Shown here: positions 1 to 11,173 of the stretch, piece after piece
Layout of the letters: each line of letters opens with the position of its first letter
How positions within the stretch are numbered: position 1 is the stretch's first letter
Origin: Citrobacter freundii
GTDB lineage: Bacteria > Pseudomonadota > Gammaproteobacteria > Enterobacterales > Enterobacteriaceae
Length of the DNA: 64,000 nucleotides
Reading direction: 5' to 3'
NCBI RefSeq assembly: GCF_011077955.1
Contig: NZ_JAALBX010000016.1
Span: forward strand, 1 to 64,000
The notes under the pieces: generated by a model
What the model saw: only the letters and a program-made list of their open reading frames with translations
Told to the model about the DNA's origin: nothing
The model's database searches: none
Made by a program: the position numbers and the translations under genes

Positions 1-48
1 CCACTAAAAGAGGTGTGAAGGGAAGGCTCTCAGAGTCTGGACTTAGTA

Positions 49-67
49 CGCCCCTATGGGGCGTTTT
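49..67 (+). terminator. Rho-independent terminator hairpin, first of two
   Basis: A perfect 6-bp GC stem (CGCCCC / GGGGCG) with a TAT loop is followed by four T. It ends a + strand transcript whose gene lies before the window. In E. coli the gene convergent with slmA here is pyrE, but no pyrE coding sequence is visible. Confidence 0.7.
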
Positions 68-72
68 CAATG

Positions 73-97
73 CCACCTGCTATGCAGGTGGTTTTTT
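73..97 (+). terminator. Rho-independent terminator hairpin, second of two
   Basis: The stem CCACCTGC / GCAGGTGG has a short TAT loop and is followed by six T. It lies a few bases after the first hairpin, giving a tandem terminator. The T tract overlaps the slmA stop codon, which is read from the other strand. Confidence 0.75.
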
Positions 98-692
98 ACT
101 GAAGCTGAGATGCGAGAAGGGGCCAACGCGCATCAAAATCAGCGGTAGGGCTGTAGCGAAATTCGCTGCGTACATAGCGTGACAACATTCCCTCGCAAAA
201 TGCCAGCAACTGGCCTGCCAGTAATGTCTCGTCGTTGACGTAACCTTCGCCCTCACGCATTTTTCGCTCGCGTAAAACCTGTCGAAGCTGCGCTTCAATA
301 CGTTCAAACAATTGATTAATACGGCCTTGCAGGCGGTCTTGTTCAAACATCAACGCATGGCCTGTCAGGATGCGGGTAAGCCCTGGATTTTTTTCGCCGA
401 ATCCAAGAATTAACAATACGATAAGACGCAGACGTGTCGTCGTATCTTTCTCGTCTTTCTGGATAAGGTTAATGCGCGTAATCAGACTGTCTTCAATAAA
501 TTCGATAAGGCTATCGAACATCCGCGTTTTGCTGGGGAAGTGGCGATACAACGCTGCTTCCGACACGCCAATTGAGGCCGCCAGCTTTGCTGTGGTAATA
601 CGCTGACTGCCGTCGCTTGATTCAAGCATTTGTGCCAGAGACTGAAGTATTTCTTCGCGACGATTCCGTTTCGCGGTTTGTTTTTCTGCCAT
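96..692 (-). CDS. slmA: Nucleoid occlusion factor SlmA (TetR family)
   Basis: SlmA binds specific DNA sites over the nucleoid and blocks FtsZ ring assembly there, so division does not cut the chromosome. The 198-residue length is that of the E. coli protein. An N-terminal TetR helix-turn-helix is visible at about residues 30-55 ([20 protein letters not shown]), followed by an all-helical dimerisation/FtsZ-binding domain. It lies downstream of dut on the same strand with about 110 bp between them, the conserved coaBC-dut-slmA order. Start ATG at 692. Identification is secure from sequence and context. Confidence 0.96.
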   Translation of the reverse strand: MAEKQTAKRNRREEILQSLAQMLESSDGSQRITTAKLAASIGVSEAALYRHFPSKTRMFDSLIEFIEDSLITRINLIQKDEKDTTTRLRLIVLLILGFGEKNPGLTRILTGHALMFEQDRLQGRINQLFERIEAQLRQVLRERKMREGEGYVNDETLLAGQLLAFCEGMLSRYVRSEFRYSPTADFDARWPLLASQLQ

Positions 693-806
693 GATCTAAA
701 ATACCCCTGAAAAAATGCAATTGTCAGGCGAGCATCCACATTATTACCGCAAGCAAATGCCTGCGGTTTCGATTGTTATTAATGGGACGCGTGACGATGG
801 GGCGTA

Positions 807-1262
807 TTAACTGCGCCCGGAATGGCCGAAGCCGCCTTCACCACGAAGGGTGGCGTCAAAGTCTTCTACTAAATTGAATTCCGCCTGAACGACAGGAACG
901 AAAACCATCTGCGCGATACGTTCACCCGGCTCGATAGTAAAGCTATCCTGCCCGCGGTTCCAGACTGAGATCATTAACTGACCCTGATAGTCGGAATCGA
1001 TTAATCCAACCAGGTTGCCCAGGACTACGCCATGTTTATGACCAAGCCCGGAACGAGGCAGGATCACCGCCGCCAGGGAAGGGTCAGCGATATGAATAGC
1101 CAGCCCGGTCGGTAAAAGCGTGGTCGCTCCCGGCGCCAGTTCAACGGCAGCATCGAGGCAGGCGCGTAGATCTAACCCTGCGGAGCCAGCAGTAGCATAA
1201 GTAGGCAGCGGGAATGCGTTGCCCACGCGCGGGTCAAGGATCTTAACGTCGATTTTTTTCAT
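807..1262 (-). CDS. dut: Deoxyuridine 5'-triphosphate nucleotidohydrolase (dUTPase)
   Basis: Homotrimeric dUTPase hydrolyses dUTP to dUMP and pyrophosphate, keeping uracil out of DNA and supplying dUMP for thymidylate synthesis. The family motifs are present: AGLDLRA near the N-terminus, [24 protein letters not shown], and the mobile C-terminal GEGGFGHSG arm that closes over the active site. Two ATG codons sit in tandem at 1265 and 1262. I chose 1262, which gives 151 residues like the E. coli enzyme. The start lies inside the 3' end of coaBC (about 20 bp overlap), so translation is probably coupled. Confidence 0.96.
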   Translation of the reverse strand: MKKIDVKILDPRVGNAFPLPTYATAGSAGLDLRACLDAAVELAPGATTLLPTGLAIHIADPSLAAVILPRSGLGHKHGVVLGNLVGLIDSDYQGQLMISVWNRGQDSFTIEPGERIAQMVFVPVVQAEFNLVEDFDATLRGEGGFGHSGRS

Positions 1263-2457
1263 CATAACGGGTAACTATCTCGTCCAGTAAACGGTGGCCC
1301 AGTAGCGCTTTCCGCTCAAGCGGTAAAGTGGTTTCGCCATCCTGCCAGAAAAGGTGTAAGGCATTGCTGTCGCTGTTAAATCCCTGACCGCTTTGCGAAA
1401 CATCATTTGCGCAAATCAAATCAAGGTTTTTACGGACGCGTTTTTGCCGCGCATATTCTTCCACATTATTTGTTTCGGCGGCAAACCCGACGACATAAGG
1501 ACGCTCTTTTTTCAGAGCAGCAACACCTGCCACGATATCGGGATTCTTCACCATTTTGATGACAAGTTCATCACCCTGTTTTTTGATTTTCTCATCGGCA
1601 ATGGCAGCGGCCCGGTAGTCTGCTACCGCAGCGCAGCCAATAAAAATGTGTTGCTCTTGAACTTGGGCCTGAACGGCAGCTTCCATTTCCAGCGCGGTTG
1701 TTACATCGATACGCTGTACTCCCGCCGGCGTCGGCAAGGATACCGGGCCGCTTACCAGCGTAACGTGCGCACCGCGCGCAGCAGCGGCGGCGGCAATGGC
1801 AAAGCCCATCTTGCCGGAACTGTGGTTGGTAATATAACGCACTGGATCAAGCGGTTCGCGAGTCGGGCCTGCGGTTATCATGATGTTCAAATGTTGCAGG
1901 TCCTGGACGGGGGCGAAGTGGTTCATCGCCATCTCAACCAGCACTAAAGGGTCGAGCATCCGGCCAGGACCGACGTCGCCACAGGCCTGGCTGCCGCTGT
2001 CAGGCCCCCAGATCAACATGCCGCGCTGGGCCAGCACGTCCAGATTATGTTGGGTGGCGACGTTGCGATACATTTGCTGGTTCATGGCCGGAACGACGGC
2101 GACAGGCGCTGGCGTCGCAAGACAAATGGTCGTGACTAAATCGTTCGCCATGCCGGCTGCGACGCGGGCAATTAAATCTGCTGTTGCGGGCGCAAGTATC
2201 ACCAGATCCGCCCATTTCCCGAGCTCAATATGGCCCATTGCCGCTTCAGCGGCGGGATCGAGCAAGCTGTCAGAGACAGGGTAACCTGATACGGCTTGCA
2301 GACTCAGTGGGGTGATAAAGGCTTTAGCCGCCTCTGTCATCGCGACCCGGACTTCCGCGCCGCGTTCGCGCAGACGCCGCACCAGTTCGGGTGTTTTATA
2401 AGCTGCGATGCCGCCGCTTACCCCAAGAACGATTTTTTTACCGGCGATACCCATCAT
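1243..2457 (-). CDS. coaBC: Bifunctional phosphopantothenoylcysteine decarboxylase / phosphopantothenate-cysteine ligase
   Basis: This enzyme catalyses two consecutive steps of coenzyme A synthesis: CTP-dependent ligation of cysteine to 4'-phosphopantothenate (CoaB, C-terminal half), then FMN-dependent decarboxylation to 4'-phosphopantetheine (CoaC, N-terminal half). CoaC shows the flavoprotein start [10 protein letters not shown], the PAMNQQM segment and the substrate-recognition Cys in [12 protein letters not shown]. CoaB begins near residue 190 with [14 protein letters not shown] and contains the dimerisation motif [10 protein letters not shown] and the conserved KKxK region. Length (404) fits the family. 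Tandem ATGs at 2457 and 2454 leave the exact start open by one residue. First gene of the coaBC-dut-slmA cluster, divergent from radC. Confidence 0.96.
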   Translation of the reverse strand: MMGIAGKKIVLGVSGGIAAYKTPELVRRLRERGAEVRVAMTEAAKAFITPLSLQAVSGYPVSDSLLDPAAEAAMGHIELGKWADLVILAPATADLIARVAAGMANDLVTTICLATPAPVAVVPAMNQQMYRNVATQHNLDVLAQRGMLIWGPDSGSQACGDVGPGRMLDPLVLVEMAMNHFAPVQDLQHLNIMITAGPTREPLDPVRYITNHSSGKMGFAIAAAAAARGAHVTLVSGPVSLPTPAGVQRIDVTTALEMEAAVQAQVQEQHIFIGCAAVADYRAAAIADEKIKKQGDELVIKMVKNPDIVAGVAALKKERPYVVGFAAETNNVEEYARQKRVRKNLDLICANDVSQSGQGFNSDSNALHLFWQDGETTLPLERKALLGHRLLDEIVTRYDEKNRR

Positions 2458-2623
2458 GACATGTTCCTGTAGCCGTATCAGAAAGCGGCTATTTTACCAC
2501 ATTCCCGAAAAGGGCGGACTATCGCCCAAAATCAGTTTGCGAGATGTCACGCAACCTCTTAATCGCGTCGTCGTGAGGTGCAGAAAGCTATGCCATCATT
2601 GCTTCGTACGCTAAGGAGGAGTG

Positions 2624-3292
2624 ATGAGCAGGAAAAAACCATGGAATGGTCCACGCGAAAAGTTACTGAAATCAGGCGCAAAATCGTTAAATGATATTGA
2701 GCTGCTAGCCATTTTTTTACGGACCGGTAAACGGGGTTTATCGGTAATGATGCTGGCTGAACAACTCATCTCCTATTTTGGTTCTATTCGGCGTCTCTTA
2801 TCAGCACCGATTGATGAATTCCGCGCGGTAGGGGGCGTGGGTGTCGCCACTTATACCCAGTTGCGCGCGATTGCTGAACTGGCGCGTCGATATTCTGAGT
2901 CATGGATTGAAGAAGAAAAGCCTTTGCTGACACCTGATATGACTCGCGAATTTTTGCAAAGTCAGTTAACCGATGAAGAGCGCGAAACCTTTCTCGTGAT
3001 CTTTATGGATAATCAACATCGTGTTATCAAACATAGCCGGATGTTTTCCGGCACATTGAGCCATGTTGAAGTCCATCCGCGGGAAATTGTCCGGGAAGCC
3101 ATCAAAATGAATGCCGCGGCGGTGATCCTTGCCCATAATCACCCTTCTGGTCATTCTGAGCCCAGCCATGCAGATAAAGCCATTACTGAACGCATTGTAA
3201 AATGCTGCGGTTTCATGGATATTCGGGTCCTTGATCATCTGGTCATTGGCCGCGGAGAGTACGTTTCGTTTGCGGAACGGGGCTGGATTTAG
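2624..3292 (+). CDS. radC: RadC family JAB1/MPN-domain protein
   Basis: RadC was named for radiation sensitivity, but no enzymatic role is firmly established. The C-terminal domain (about residues 100-222) carries the JAMM-like metal motif HNHPSG...P(S)xAD near residues 168-180 and ends in the highly conserved [13 protein letters not shown]. The N-terminal third has a helix-hairpin-helix-like region ([19 protein letters not shown]). That N-terminal third reads unlike the E. coli and Salmonella proteins I remember, while the C-terminal half is very similar. ATG at 2624 is preferred over GTG at 2621 because the strong AGGAGG at 2614-2619 is then better spaced; it gives 222 residues. Located ahead of rpmB-rpmG as in E. 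coli. Confidence 0.92.
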   Translation: MSRKKPWNGPREKLLKSGAKSLNDIELLAIFLRTGKRGLSVMMLAEQLISYFGSIRRLLSAPIDEFRAVGGVGVATYTQLRAIAELARRYSESWIEEEKPLLTPDMTREFLQSQLTDEERETFLVIFMDNQHRVIKHSRMFSGTLSHVEVHPREIVREAIKMNAAAVILAHNHPSGHSEPSHADKAITERIVKCCGFMDIRVLDHLVIGRGEYVSFAERGWI

Positions 3293-3334
3293 ATAAGTTT
3301 CAGCGATCCAATGGGATCTTTGTCTGTTCGGGAC

Positions 3335-3363
3335 TTGAGCACCCGGCTTACACAGCGTATACT
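3335..3363 (+). promoter_or_regulatory. Sigma-70 promoter for rpmB-rpmG
   Basis: TTGAGC (-35, 3335-3340) and TATACT (-10, 3358-3363) are separated by 17 bp. The pair lies upstream of the ribosomal protein genes, just after radC, with a leader of about 140 nt before the rpmB start. Confidence 0.75.
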
Positions 3364-3487
3364 ACGCCACCTTTGAGAATCTCGGGTTTGGCATTTGGGC
3401 CTGGCAATTGTAGGTTCCTTAGAACTTGCGATAACCGGGCTGTAAAGCCTGACGAGGCGCCAATACCCCATACGAAGCTCGAGCTAA

Positions 3488-3745
<258 letters not shown>

Positions 3746-3762
3746 GTACTTAGAGGAAATAA

Positions 3763-3933
<171 letters not shown>

Positions 3934-3949
3934 TTTTAGTGATTTGTAT

Positions 3950-3976
3950 AAAAACCCGGCTTATGCCGGGTTTTTT
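3950..3976 (+). terminator. Rho-independent terminator after rpmG
   Basis: AACCCGGC / GCCGGG stem with a TTAT loop and six T, starting 17 bp after the rpmG stop. It separates the ribosomal protein operon from mutM. Confidence 0.9.
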
Positions 3977-4005
3977 GCATTCTGACACCGTGAAAAGGAG
4001 GAGCG

Positions 4006-4815
4006 ATGCCTGAATTACCTGAGGTGGAAACCAGCCGGCGCGGTATTGAACCGCATCTGGTTGGCGAAACCATCCTTCATGCCATCGTGCGTAATGGCCG
4101 CCTGCGTTGGCCGGTCTCTGATGAAATCCACGCCCTTAGCGATAAGCCCGTGATTAGCGTTCAGCGGCGCGCTAAGTATCTGCTGCTTGAATTACCCGAC
4201 GGGTGGATCATTGTGCATCTCGGCATGTCCGGGAGCCTGCGCGTTTTACCGCATGACATGCCTGCTGAAAAACACGACCACGTCGATTTGGTCATGAGCA
4301 ACGGTAAAGTATTGCGCTATACCGACCCTCGTCGCTTCGGGGCATGGCTCTGGACGGCATCGCTTGAAGGACATAACGTATTAGCTCATCTTGGCCCTGA
4401 GCCTCTCAGCGATGCGTTCAACGGCGACTATCTGCATCAAAAATGCGCCCGGAAAAAAGTGGCGATAAAACCCTGGCTGATGGACAACAAGCTGGCCGTG
4501 GGCGTCGGCAATATTTACGCCAGTGAATCGTTATTTGCCGCCGGGATCAATCCCGATAAGCAGGCCCAGTCATTATCAAAGGACGAGTGCGAACTCCTTG
4601 CGACCGCCATCAAAGCTGTGCTGTTGCGTTCCATCGAACAAGGCGGCACCACGCTGCGTGACTTTTTGCAAAGCGACGGGAAGCCGGGTTATTTTGCTCA
4701 GCAATTACAGGTTTACGGAAGAGAAGGTGAGCCGTGTCGAGTGTGCGGAACGCCGATTCAGGCGGGTAAACATGGGCAACGCCGCACTTACTGGTGCCGA
4801 CGCTGCCAGAAATAA
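4006..4815 (+). CDS. mutM: Formamidopyrimidine-DNA glycosylase (Fpg/MutM)
   Basis: Base-excision repair enzyme removing 8-oxoguanine and formamidopyrimidines, with beta,delta-lyase activity. The N-terminus MPELPEVE supplies the catalytic Pro2 and Glu3. The H2TH region contains [10 protein letters not shown], and the C-terminal zinc finger is CxxC...CxxC (CRVCG ... CRRC). The 269-residue length is exactly that of E. coli. RBS AAGGAGGAG precedes the ATG. It converges on coaD with 7 bp between the stop codons, as in E. coli. Confidence 0.98.
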   Translation: MPELPEVETSRRGIEPHLVGETILHAIVRNGRLRWPVSDEIHALSDKPVISVQRRAKYLLLELPDGWIIVHLGMSGSLRVLPHDMPAEKHDHVDLVMSNGKVLRYTDPRRFGAWLWTASLEGHNVLAHLGPEPLSDAFNGDYLHQKCARKKVAIKPWLMDNKLAVGVGNIYASESLFAAGINPDKQAQSLSKDECELLATAIKAVLLRSIEQGGTTLRDFLQSDGKPGYFAQQLQVYGREGEPCRVCGTPIQAGKHGQRRTYWCRRCQK

Positions 4816-4822
4816 CGCGAGA

Positions 4823-6597
<1,775 letters not shown>

Positions 6598-6921
6598 ATG
6601 AGATAGCTGGATTATGGATGTGCTGGGGATTTTATGTATTTAATTTGGGCTTTACCATTACTTTTCCCGCTTTTAGCTGAAATAGCCTTTTACATGGCTA
6701 CTTAACTGAATAATGCATAGTTTTTTTGCATTTTTACGTGAATTTTTCATCTTCACCCCCAGCACGGCTAAGACTATACGGAAAATGAGCCCTTCAAGGG
6801 CTTAATAATATCTCCATCTTTTTGATTAATAATCAAAAGCTATGATTATTCATGGGAATGTATTCGTTTCTGATTGAAGCGAAAGAAATGGTACAATACT
6901 ACGTAAAAGAAAGTGCGATAT
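6598..6921. other. AT-rich intergenic region between waaA and the JUMPstart element
   Basis: About 320 bp with many T/A runs and no open frame of note. It must hold the divergent promoters of waaA and of the waaQ operon. TACAAT at 6892-6897 is a possible -10 hexamer for waaQ, but no well-spaced -35 partner is obvious. AT richness next to core-LPS genes is common and often associated with H-NS binding; that is inference. Confidence 0.5.
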
Positions 6922-6960
6922 CAGTGATCGGGTAGCTGTTGAGCCTGGGGCGGTAGCGTG
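6922..6960 (+). promoter_or_regulatory. JUMPstart element with ops site (RfaH recruitment)
   Basis: A 39-bp stretch running from CAGTGATCGGGTAGCTGTT to the ops core GGCGGTAGCGTG at 6949-6960 matches the JUMPstart consensus of enterobacterial surface polysaccharide operons. In such operons RNA polymerase pauses at ops and recruits RfaH, which suppresses Rho-dependent termination and couples translation across the long transcript. It lies 46 bp before waaQ, the expected position in the untranslated leader. Confidence 0.95.
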
Positions 6961-7006
6961 CTTTTTCTCTTTATTTCACCGGACAATCACAACAAAAGAG
7001 CCGCTT

Positions 7007-8074
7007 GTGGAAAAGCCATTTCGAAAAATTCTGGTCATTAAGATGCGCTTTCACGGGGATATGTTATTAACTACGCCCGTCATCAGCACGTTAAAGCAGA
7101 ATTATCCTGATGCTGAAATCGACGTGCTTCTGTACCAGGAAACGATGCCTATTTTGTCCGTAAATCCTGAGATTCACGCGCTATACGGCATCAAAAACAA
7201 AAAAGCGAAAACCACGGAAAAAATTGCCAATATTTTCCACCTGATCAGTACGTTGCGCGCCAATAAATATGATTTGATCGTCAATATGACGGATCAATGG
7301 ATTGTTTCCCTGCTCGTGCGGTTGCTAAAAGCGCCTGTACGTATTTCTCAGGATTACAGTCATCGCCAAAGCCCTTTTTGGCGTAATAGTTTTACACATC
7401 TGGCAGCGCTTAACGGCGCGAATGTGGTGGAAAGTAACTTGTCCGTGCTGGCTCCGCTGGGCCTAAAGTCGTATGTCACGCATACGACAATGAGCTATAA
7501 CCCCGACAGTTGGACACGCGTACGTGATGCGCTTAATAGCGCGGGTGTTGATGAGCGTTATGTCGTTATTCAACCGACGGCCCGCCAGCTTTTTAAGTGC
7601 TGGAATAACGAAAAGTTTTCCCAGGTGATTGATGCCTTACATGACCGCGGTTATGAAGTGGTAGTCACCTCCGGTCCGGGCGCTGAAGATTTGGCCTGTG
7701 TCGAGGCAATAGTAAAAGGATGCAAAACCGCGCCTGTTACTGCGCTTGCCGGAAAATTGACGTTTCCCGAACTCGCGGCGCTTATCGATCATGCCGAGCT
7801 TTTTATTGGCGTCGATTCCGCACCCGGTCACATTGCCGCTGCAGTAGATACGCCTTTGGTGTGCCTGTTCGGCGCAACGGATCATATTTTCTGGCGGCCC
7901 TGGTCAACCAACATGATTCAGTTCTGGGCTGGCGATTATCGCCCTATGCCGTCGCGTGAACATCGCGATCGCAATGAAATGTACTTGTCCGTTATTCCGG
8001 CAGAGGATGTAATTGCCGCCGTGGATAAATTATTAGGTGCGCCTAAGGCCGCATCAACAGAGGGGAATGCCTGA
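7007..8074 (+). CDS. waaQ: LPS core heptosyltransferase III
   Basis: GT9-family enzyme that adds the branching heptose III to heptose II of the inner core from ADP-heptose. The N-terminus (KPFRKILVIKMRFHGDMLLTT) has the phosphate-binding pattern of ADP-heptose transferases. The C-terminal half has the GVDSAPGHIAAA motif near residue 270 and LFGATDHIFWRPW. GTG start at 7007, giving 355 residues, as N-terminal similarity to E. coli WaaQ begins at this MEKPF. First gene of the core operon; its TGA overlaps the waaG ATG (TGATG). Confidence 0.95.
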   Translation: MEKPFRKILVIKMRFHGDMLLTTPVISTLKQNYPDAEIDVLLYQETMPILSVNPEIHALYGIKNKKAKTTEKIANIFHLISTLRANKYDLIVNMTDQWIVSLLVRLLKAPVRISQDYSHRQSPFWRNSFTHLAALNGANVVESNLSVLAPLGLKSYVTHTTMSYNPDSWTRVRDALNSAGVDERYVVIQPTARQLFKCWNNEKFSQVIDALHDRGYEVVVTSGPGAEDLACVEAIVKGCKTAPVTALAGKLTFPELAALIDHAELFIGVDSAPGHIAAAVDTPLVCLFGATDHIFWRPWSTNMIQFWAGDYRPMPSREHRDRNEMYLSVIPAEDVIAAVDKLLGAPKAASTEGNA

Positions 8075-9198
8075 TGAAAGTCGCCTTCTGTTTATACAAA
8101 TATTTTCCCTTTGGCGGCTTGCAACGAGACTTTATGCGAATTGCCCAGACTGTCGCTGCGCGTGGTCATGATGTCCGCATCTATACGCAGTCCTGGGAAG
8201 GGCCTTATCCTGACGCATTTGAAATGATTATTTTCCCGGTGAAATCACGGACCAATCATGGCCGTAATGCGCAGTATTATGCCTGGGTGCAGGCGCATCT
8301 ACAGGCGCATCCGGTCGATCGCGTCGTGGGTTTTAATAAAATGCCAGGCCTGGATGTCTATTACGCGGCGGACGTGTGTTACGCCGAGAAAGTCGAGCAG
8401 GAAAAGGGCTTTTTATATCGTCTGACTCCGCGTTATCGCCATTACGCTGCTTTTGAACGTGCAACCTTTGCGCAGGGCAAACCGACGCAACTGTTAATGC
8501 TCACCGATAAGCAGATTACGGATTTCCAGAAGCACTATCACACGGAAGCCGAACGATTCCATATTCTTCCGCCGGGAATTTACCCTGACAGAAAATACAG
8601 CGAGCAGATTCCAGACAGCCGGGCAATTTACCGTCAGAAAAACGGCATCAGCGAACAGCAGCATCTCTTATTGCAGGTTGGCTCTGACTTTACCCGCAAA
8701 GGTGTGGATCGCTCAATTAACGCGCTCGCGTCTTTGCCTGAAGCTGTGCGCTGTAATACGCAGCTGTTTATCGTCGGGCAGGATAAGCCCGGGAAATTCG
8801 ACACGCTGGCGAAGAAACTCGGTGTCCACGAGAACGTCCATTTCTTCTCCGGGCGCAATGATGTCAGTGAGTTAATGGCTGCTGCGGATTTATTATTGCA
8901 CCCTGCTTATCAGGAAGCGGCCGGAATTGTGTTACTGGAAGCCATTACCGCCGGATTACCGGTTTTGACCACGGCAGTGTGCGGTTATGCGCATCACATT
9001 GTGAATGCAAATTGCGGGATGGCGCTTGAAGAGCCTTTCCAGCAAGAGGCGCTTAATGACATTTTACGAAAAGCGCTGACGCAGCCTTCATTGCGTGACG
9101 CCTGGGCGGAAAACGCGCGGCATTATGCAGATACGCAAGATCTCTACAGTCTGCCGGAAAGAGCGGCGGATATCATAACAGGTGGGCTTGATGGTTGA
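8074..9198 (+). CDS. waaG: LPS glucosyltransferase I
   Basis: GT4-family enzyme transferring glucose from UDP-glucose to heptose II, the first outer-core sugar. It begins [19 protein letters not shown], the GGLQRD loop being a WaaG hallmark, and has the E-x7-E nucleotide-sugar motif in the C-terminal half ([11 protein letters not shown]). 374 residues, as in E. coli and Salmonella. Its start overlaps the waaQ stop and its end overlaps waaP by 8 bp, so the three are translationally coupled. Confidence 0.97.
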   Translation: MKVAFCLYKYFPFGGLQRDFMRIAQTVAARGHDVRIYTQSWEGPYPDAFEMIIFPVKSRTNHGRNAQYYAWVQAHLQAHPVDRVVGFNKMPGLDVYYAADVCYAEKVEQEKGFLYRLTPRYRHYAAFERATFAQGKPTQLLMLTDKQITDFQKHYHTEAERFHILPPGIYPDRKYSEQIPDSRAIYRQKNGISEQQHLLLQVGSDFTRKGVDRSINALASLPEAVRCNTQLFIVGQDKPGKFDTLAKKLGVHENVHFFSGRNDVSELMAAADLLLHPAYQEAAGIVLLEAITAGLPVLTTAVCGYAHHIVNANCGMALEEPFQQEALNDILRKALTQPSLRDAWAENARHYADTQDLYSLPERAADIITGGLDG

Positions 9199-9988
9199 GC
9201 TGAAAGAGCCGCTTTCCACGTTGTGGCGTGGTAAAGATGCGTTCGAGGAAGTAAAAACATTGCAGGGGGAGGTATTCCGGGAACTGGAAACGCGTCGTAC
9301 TTTGCGTTTTAAGTTGGCGGATAAACATTATTTCCTCAAATGGCATCGGGGAACTTCCTCAAAAGAAATCGTAAAAAACCTGCTTTCATTAAGAATGCCG
9401 GTTTTGGGCGCAGACAGAGAGTGGAACGCCATTCATCGCCTTCATGATGCAGGTGTGGATACCATGTACGGGGTTGGATTTGGTGAAAAAGGCCTTAATC
9501 CGCTGACCAGAACGTCATTTATCATTACCGAAGAATTGGCCCCGACCATAAGCCTTGAAGACTACTGCGCAGACTGGGCGCTCAATCCACCTGATATAAA
9601 CATCAAGCGGATGATCATTAAGCGTGTCGCGACGATGGTGCGTAAAATGCACGCGAGCGGGATTAATCATCGGGATTGCTATATTTGCCATTTTCTCCTT
9701 CATCTGCCTTTTGAGGGCAATGAAGAGGCGCTAAAAATCTCCGTTATCGACCTGCACCGCGCGCAAATCCGGTCAAAAGTTCCCCGTCGCTGGCGAGACA
9801 AGGATCTGATTGGACTTTATTTTTCCTCAATGAATATTGGCCTGACACAACGAGACGTCTGGCGATTCATGAAAGTTTATTTTGATTTGCCCCTCAGGGA
9901 TATCCTTCGTCGCGAACAGGACCTTATCCAACAGGCAAATGTAAAAGCGAATAAAATCCGTGAAAGGACCCTTCGCAAATCCTTGTAA
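9191..9988 (+). CDS. waaP: LPS core heptose I kinase
   Basis: Phosphorylates O-4 of heptose I. The negative charge allows divalent-cation bridging and is needed for outer membrane integrity in E. coli and Salmonella. The kinase-like catalytic loop HRDCYICHF places the predicted catalytic Asp at residue 162, and a second acidic motif VIDLHRA follows. ATG at 9191 (MVELKEP) gives 265 residues as in E. coli; GTG at 9182 is an alternative. Its presence shows this is not a Klebsiella-type core. No waaY (heptose II kinase) gene follows. Confidence 0.96.
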   Translation: MVELKEPLSTLWRGKDAFEEVKTLQGEVFRELETRRTLRFKLADKHYFLKWHRGTSSKEIVKNLLSLRMPVLGADREWNAIHRLHDAGVDTMYGVGFGEKGLNPLTRTSFIITEELAPTISLEDYCADWALNPPDINIKRMIIKRVATMVRKMHASGINHRDCYICHFLLHLPFEGNEEALKISVIDLHRAQIRSKVPRRWRDKDLIGLYFSSMNIGLTQRDVWRFMKVYFDLPLRDILRREQDLIQQANVKANKIRERTLRKSL

Positions 9989-10055
9989 AGAGCCATTAAA
10001 GGGATGCAGGATCAACGGGAATGCTCTATTCATCTATACCGGATAATAATTAAAC

Positions 10056-11066
10056 ATGTCACAGTTCAGCGACAAAGACGTCATCCTTTCTGTTATCGAA
10101 TTCGACCACAGTGAAAAGGCAGAAGAGAATCGCTTCAATATCGCGTTTGGTATTGATAAAAACTTCCTCTATGGATGCGGTGTTGCTATTGCCTCTATTT
10201 TGTTAAGCAACCCTTCATTACGTCTCGAATTTCATGTTTTTACTGATTATTTCAGTAAAGAAGATAATCAACGCTTTTCAGCGTTAGCGGCACAATACAA
10301 TACCTGTATAAAAATTTACCTGATTGACTGTGACAAGCTGAAATCTCTGCCAAGCACTAAGAACTGGTCATACGCGACTTACTTCCGTTTCGTTATAGCA
10401 GACTATTTTTATAATAAAATTGATAAACTGCTGTATCTTGACGCGGATATTGCCTGCAAGGGAAGCATTCAGGAACTGGTAGATTATACGTTTGCCGAGC
10501 ATGAAATTGCTGCTGTGGTTGCCGAAAGGGGAATCGATTGGTGGACGAATCGATCCCAGGTACTTACTACGCCTCAACTCGTATCTGGCTATTTCAACGC
10601 CGGGTTCTTGCTCATTAATATTAATGAATGGAACCGTAATGACATTTCTGCGAAAGCCATAGATATGCTTCGCATACCGGAGTGGGTGGAAAAAATCACC
10701 CATCTCGATCAGGATGTATTAAACGTACTGTTGGCCGGTAAATGTAGGTTTATTAACGGGAAATTTAATACCCGCTTTAGCATTAATTATGAATTGAAAG
10801 ACGATGTAATTAATCCGGTTAACGATGAAACTGTCTTTATTCATTATGTCGGCCCAACAAAACCCTGGCACGAGTGGGCGGCCTATCCTGTCTCACAAAG
10901 CTTTCTAAACGCCCGGGAACATTCACCCTGGCGAGATGTAGAGCTGCTTAAGCCAGGCAATAGCAATCAGTATCGGTACAGTGCTAAACATAAGTTTAAA
11001 CAGAAACGCTATATTCAGGGTGTTGTAAACTATCTTAATTATTACAAGCTTAAAATCGCCCGATGA
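10056..11066 (+). CDS. waaI: LPS core galactosyltransferase WaaI-like (family GT8)
   Basis: GT8 retaining glycosyltransferase expected to add the second outer-core hexose, an alpha-1,3 galactose on glucose I if it works like Salmonella WaaI. The DXD metal-binding motif is DAD at residues 129-131 (LYLDADIACKG), and the C-terminal HYVGPTKPWHEW motif is typical of WaaI/WaaO/WaaJ. 336 residues, close to Salmonella WaaI. The closest E. coli homologue, WaaO, adds glucose instead, so donor specificity is inferred from overall similarity. It follows waaP after 67 bp. A small ORF overlaps its stop as ATGA. Confidence 0.85.
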   Translation: MSQFSDKDVILSVIEFDHSEKAEENRFNIAFGIDKNFLYGCGVAIASILLSNPSLRLEFHVFTDYFSKEDNQRFSALAAQYNTCIKIYLIDCDKLKSLPSTKNWSYATYFRFVIADYFYNKIDKLLYLDADIACKGSIQELVDYTFAEHEIAAVVAERGIDWWTNRSQVLTTPQLVSGYFNAGFLLININEWNRNDISAKAIDMLRIPEWVEKITHLDQDVLNVLLAGKCRFINGKFNTRFSINYELKDDVINPVNDETVFIHYVGPTKPWHEWAAYPVSQSFLNAREHSPWRDVELLKPGNSNQYRYSAKHKFKQKRYIQGVVNYLNYYKLKIAR

Positions 11067-11173
11067 AAGCAAGCAGCACACCTTTTTTCTTAAAAGAAGT
11101 CGCTCGGTTGCGCAAAATAGCTACGGTAAAGTCGATGATGAAAGGTAAAAAAAATTGGATTTTAAACAATTAA
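11063..11173 (+). CDS. Possible 36-codon ORF coupling waaI to waaJ
   Basis: An ATG at 11063 overlaps the waaI TGA as ATGA and opens a 36-codon frame that ends at TAA 11171-11173, 18 bp past the TTG start of waaJ. The basic peptide (MKASSTPFFLKEVARLRKIA...) resembles nothing I recognise. It could be a translated coupling peptide that delivers ribosomes to the weak waaJ start, the relic of a lost gene, or chance. Only position and overlap support it. Confidence 0.3.
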   Translation: MKASSTPFFLKEVARLRKIATVKSMMKGKKNWILNN

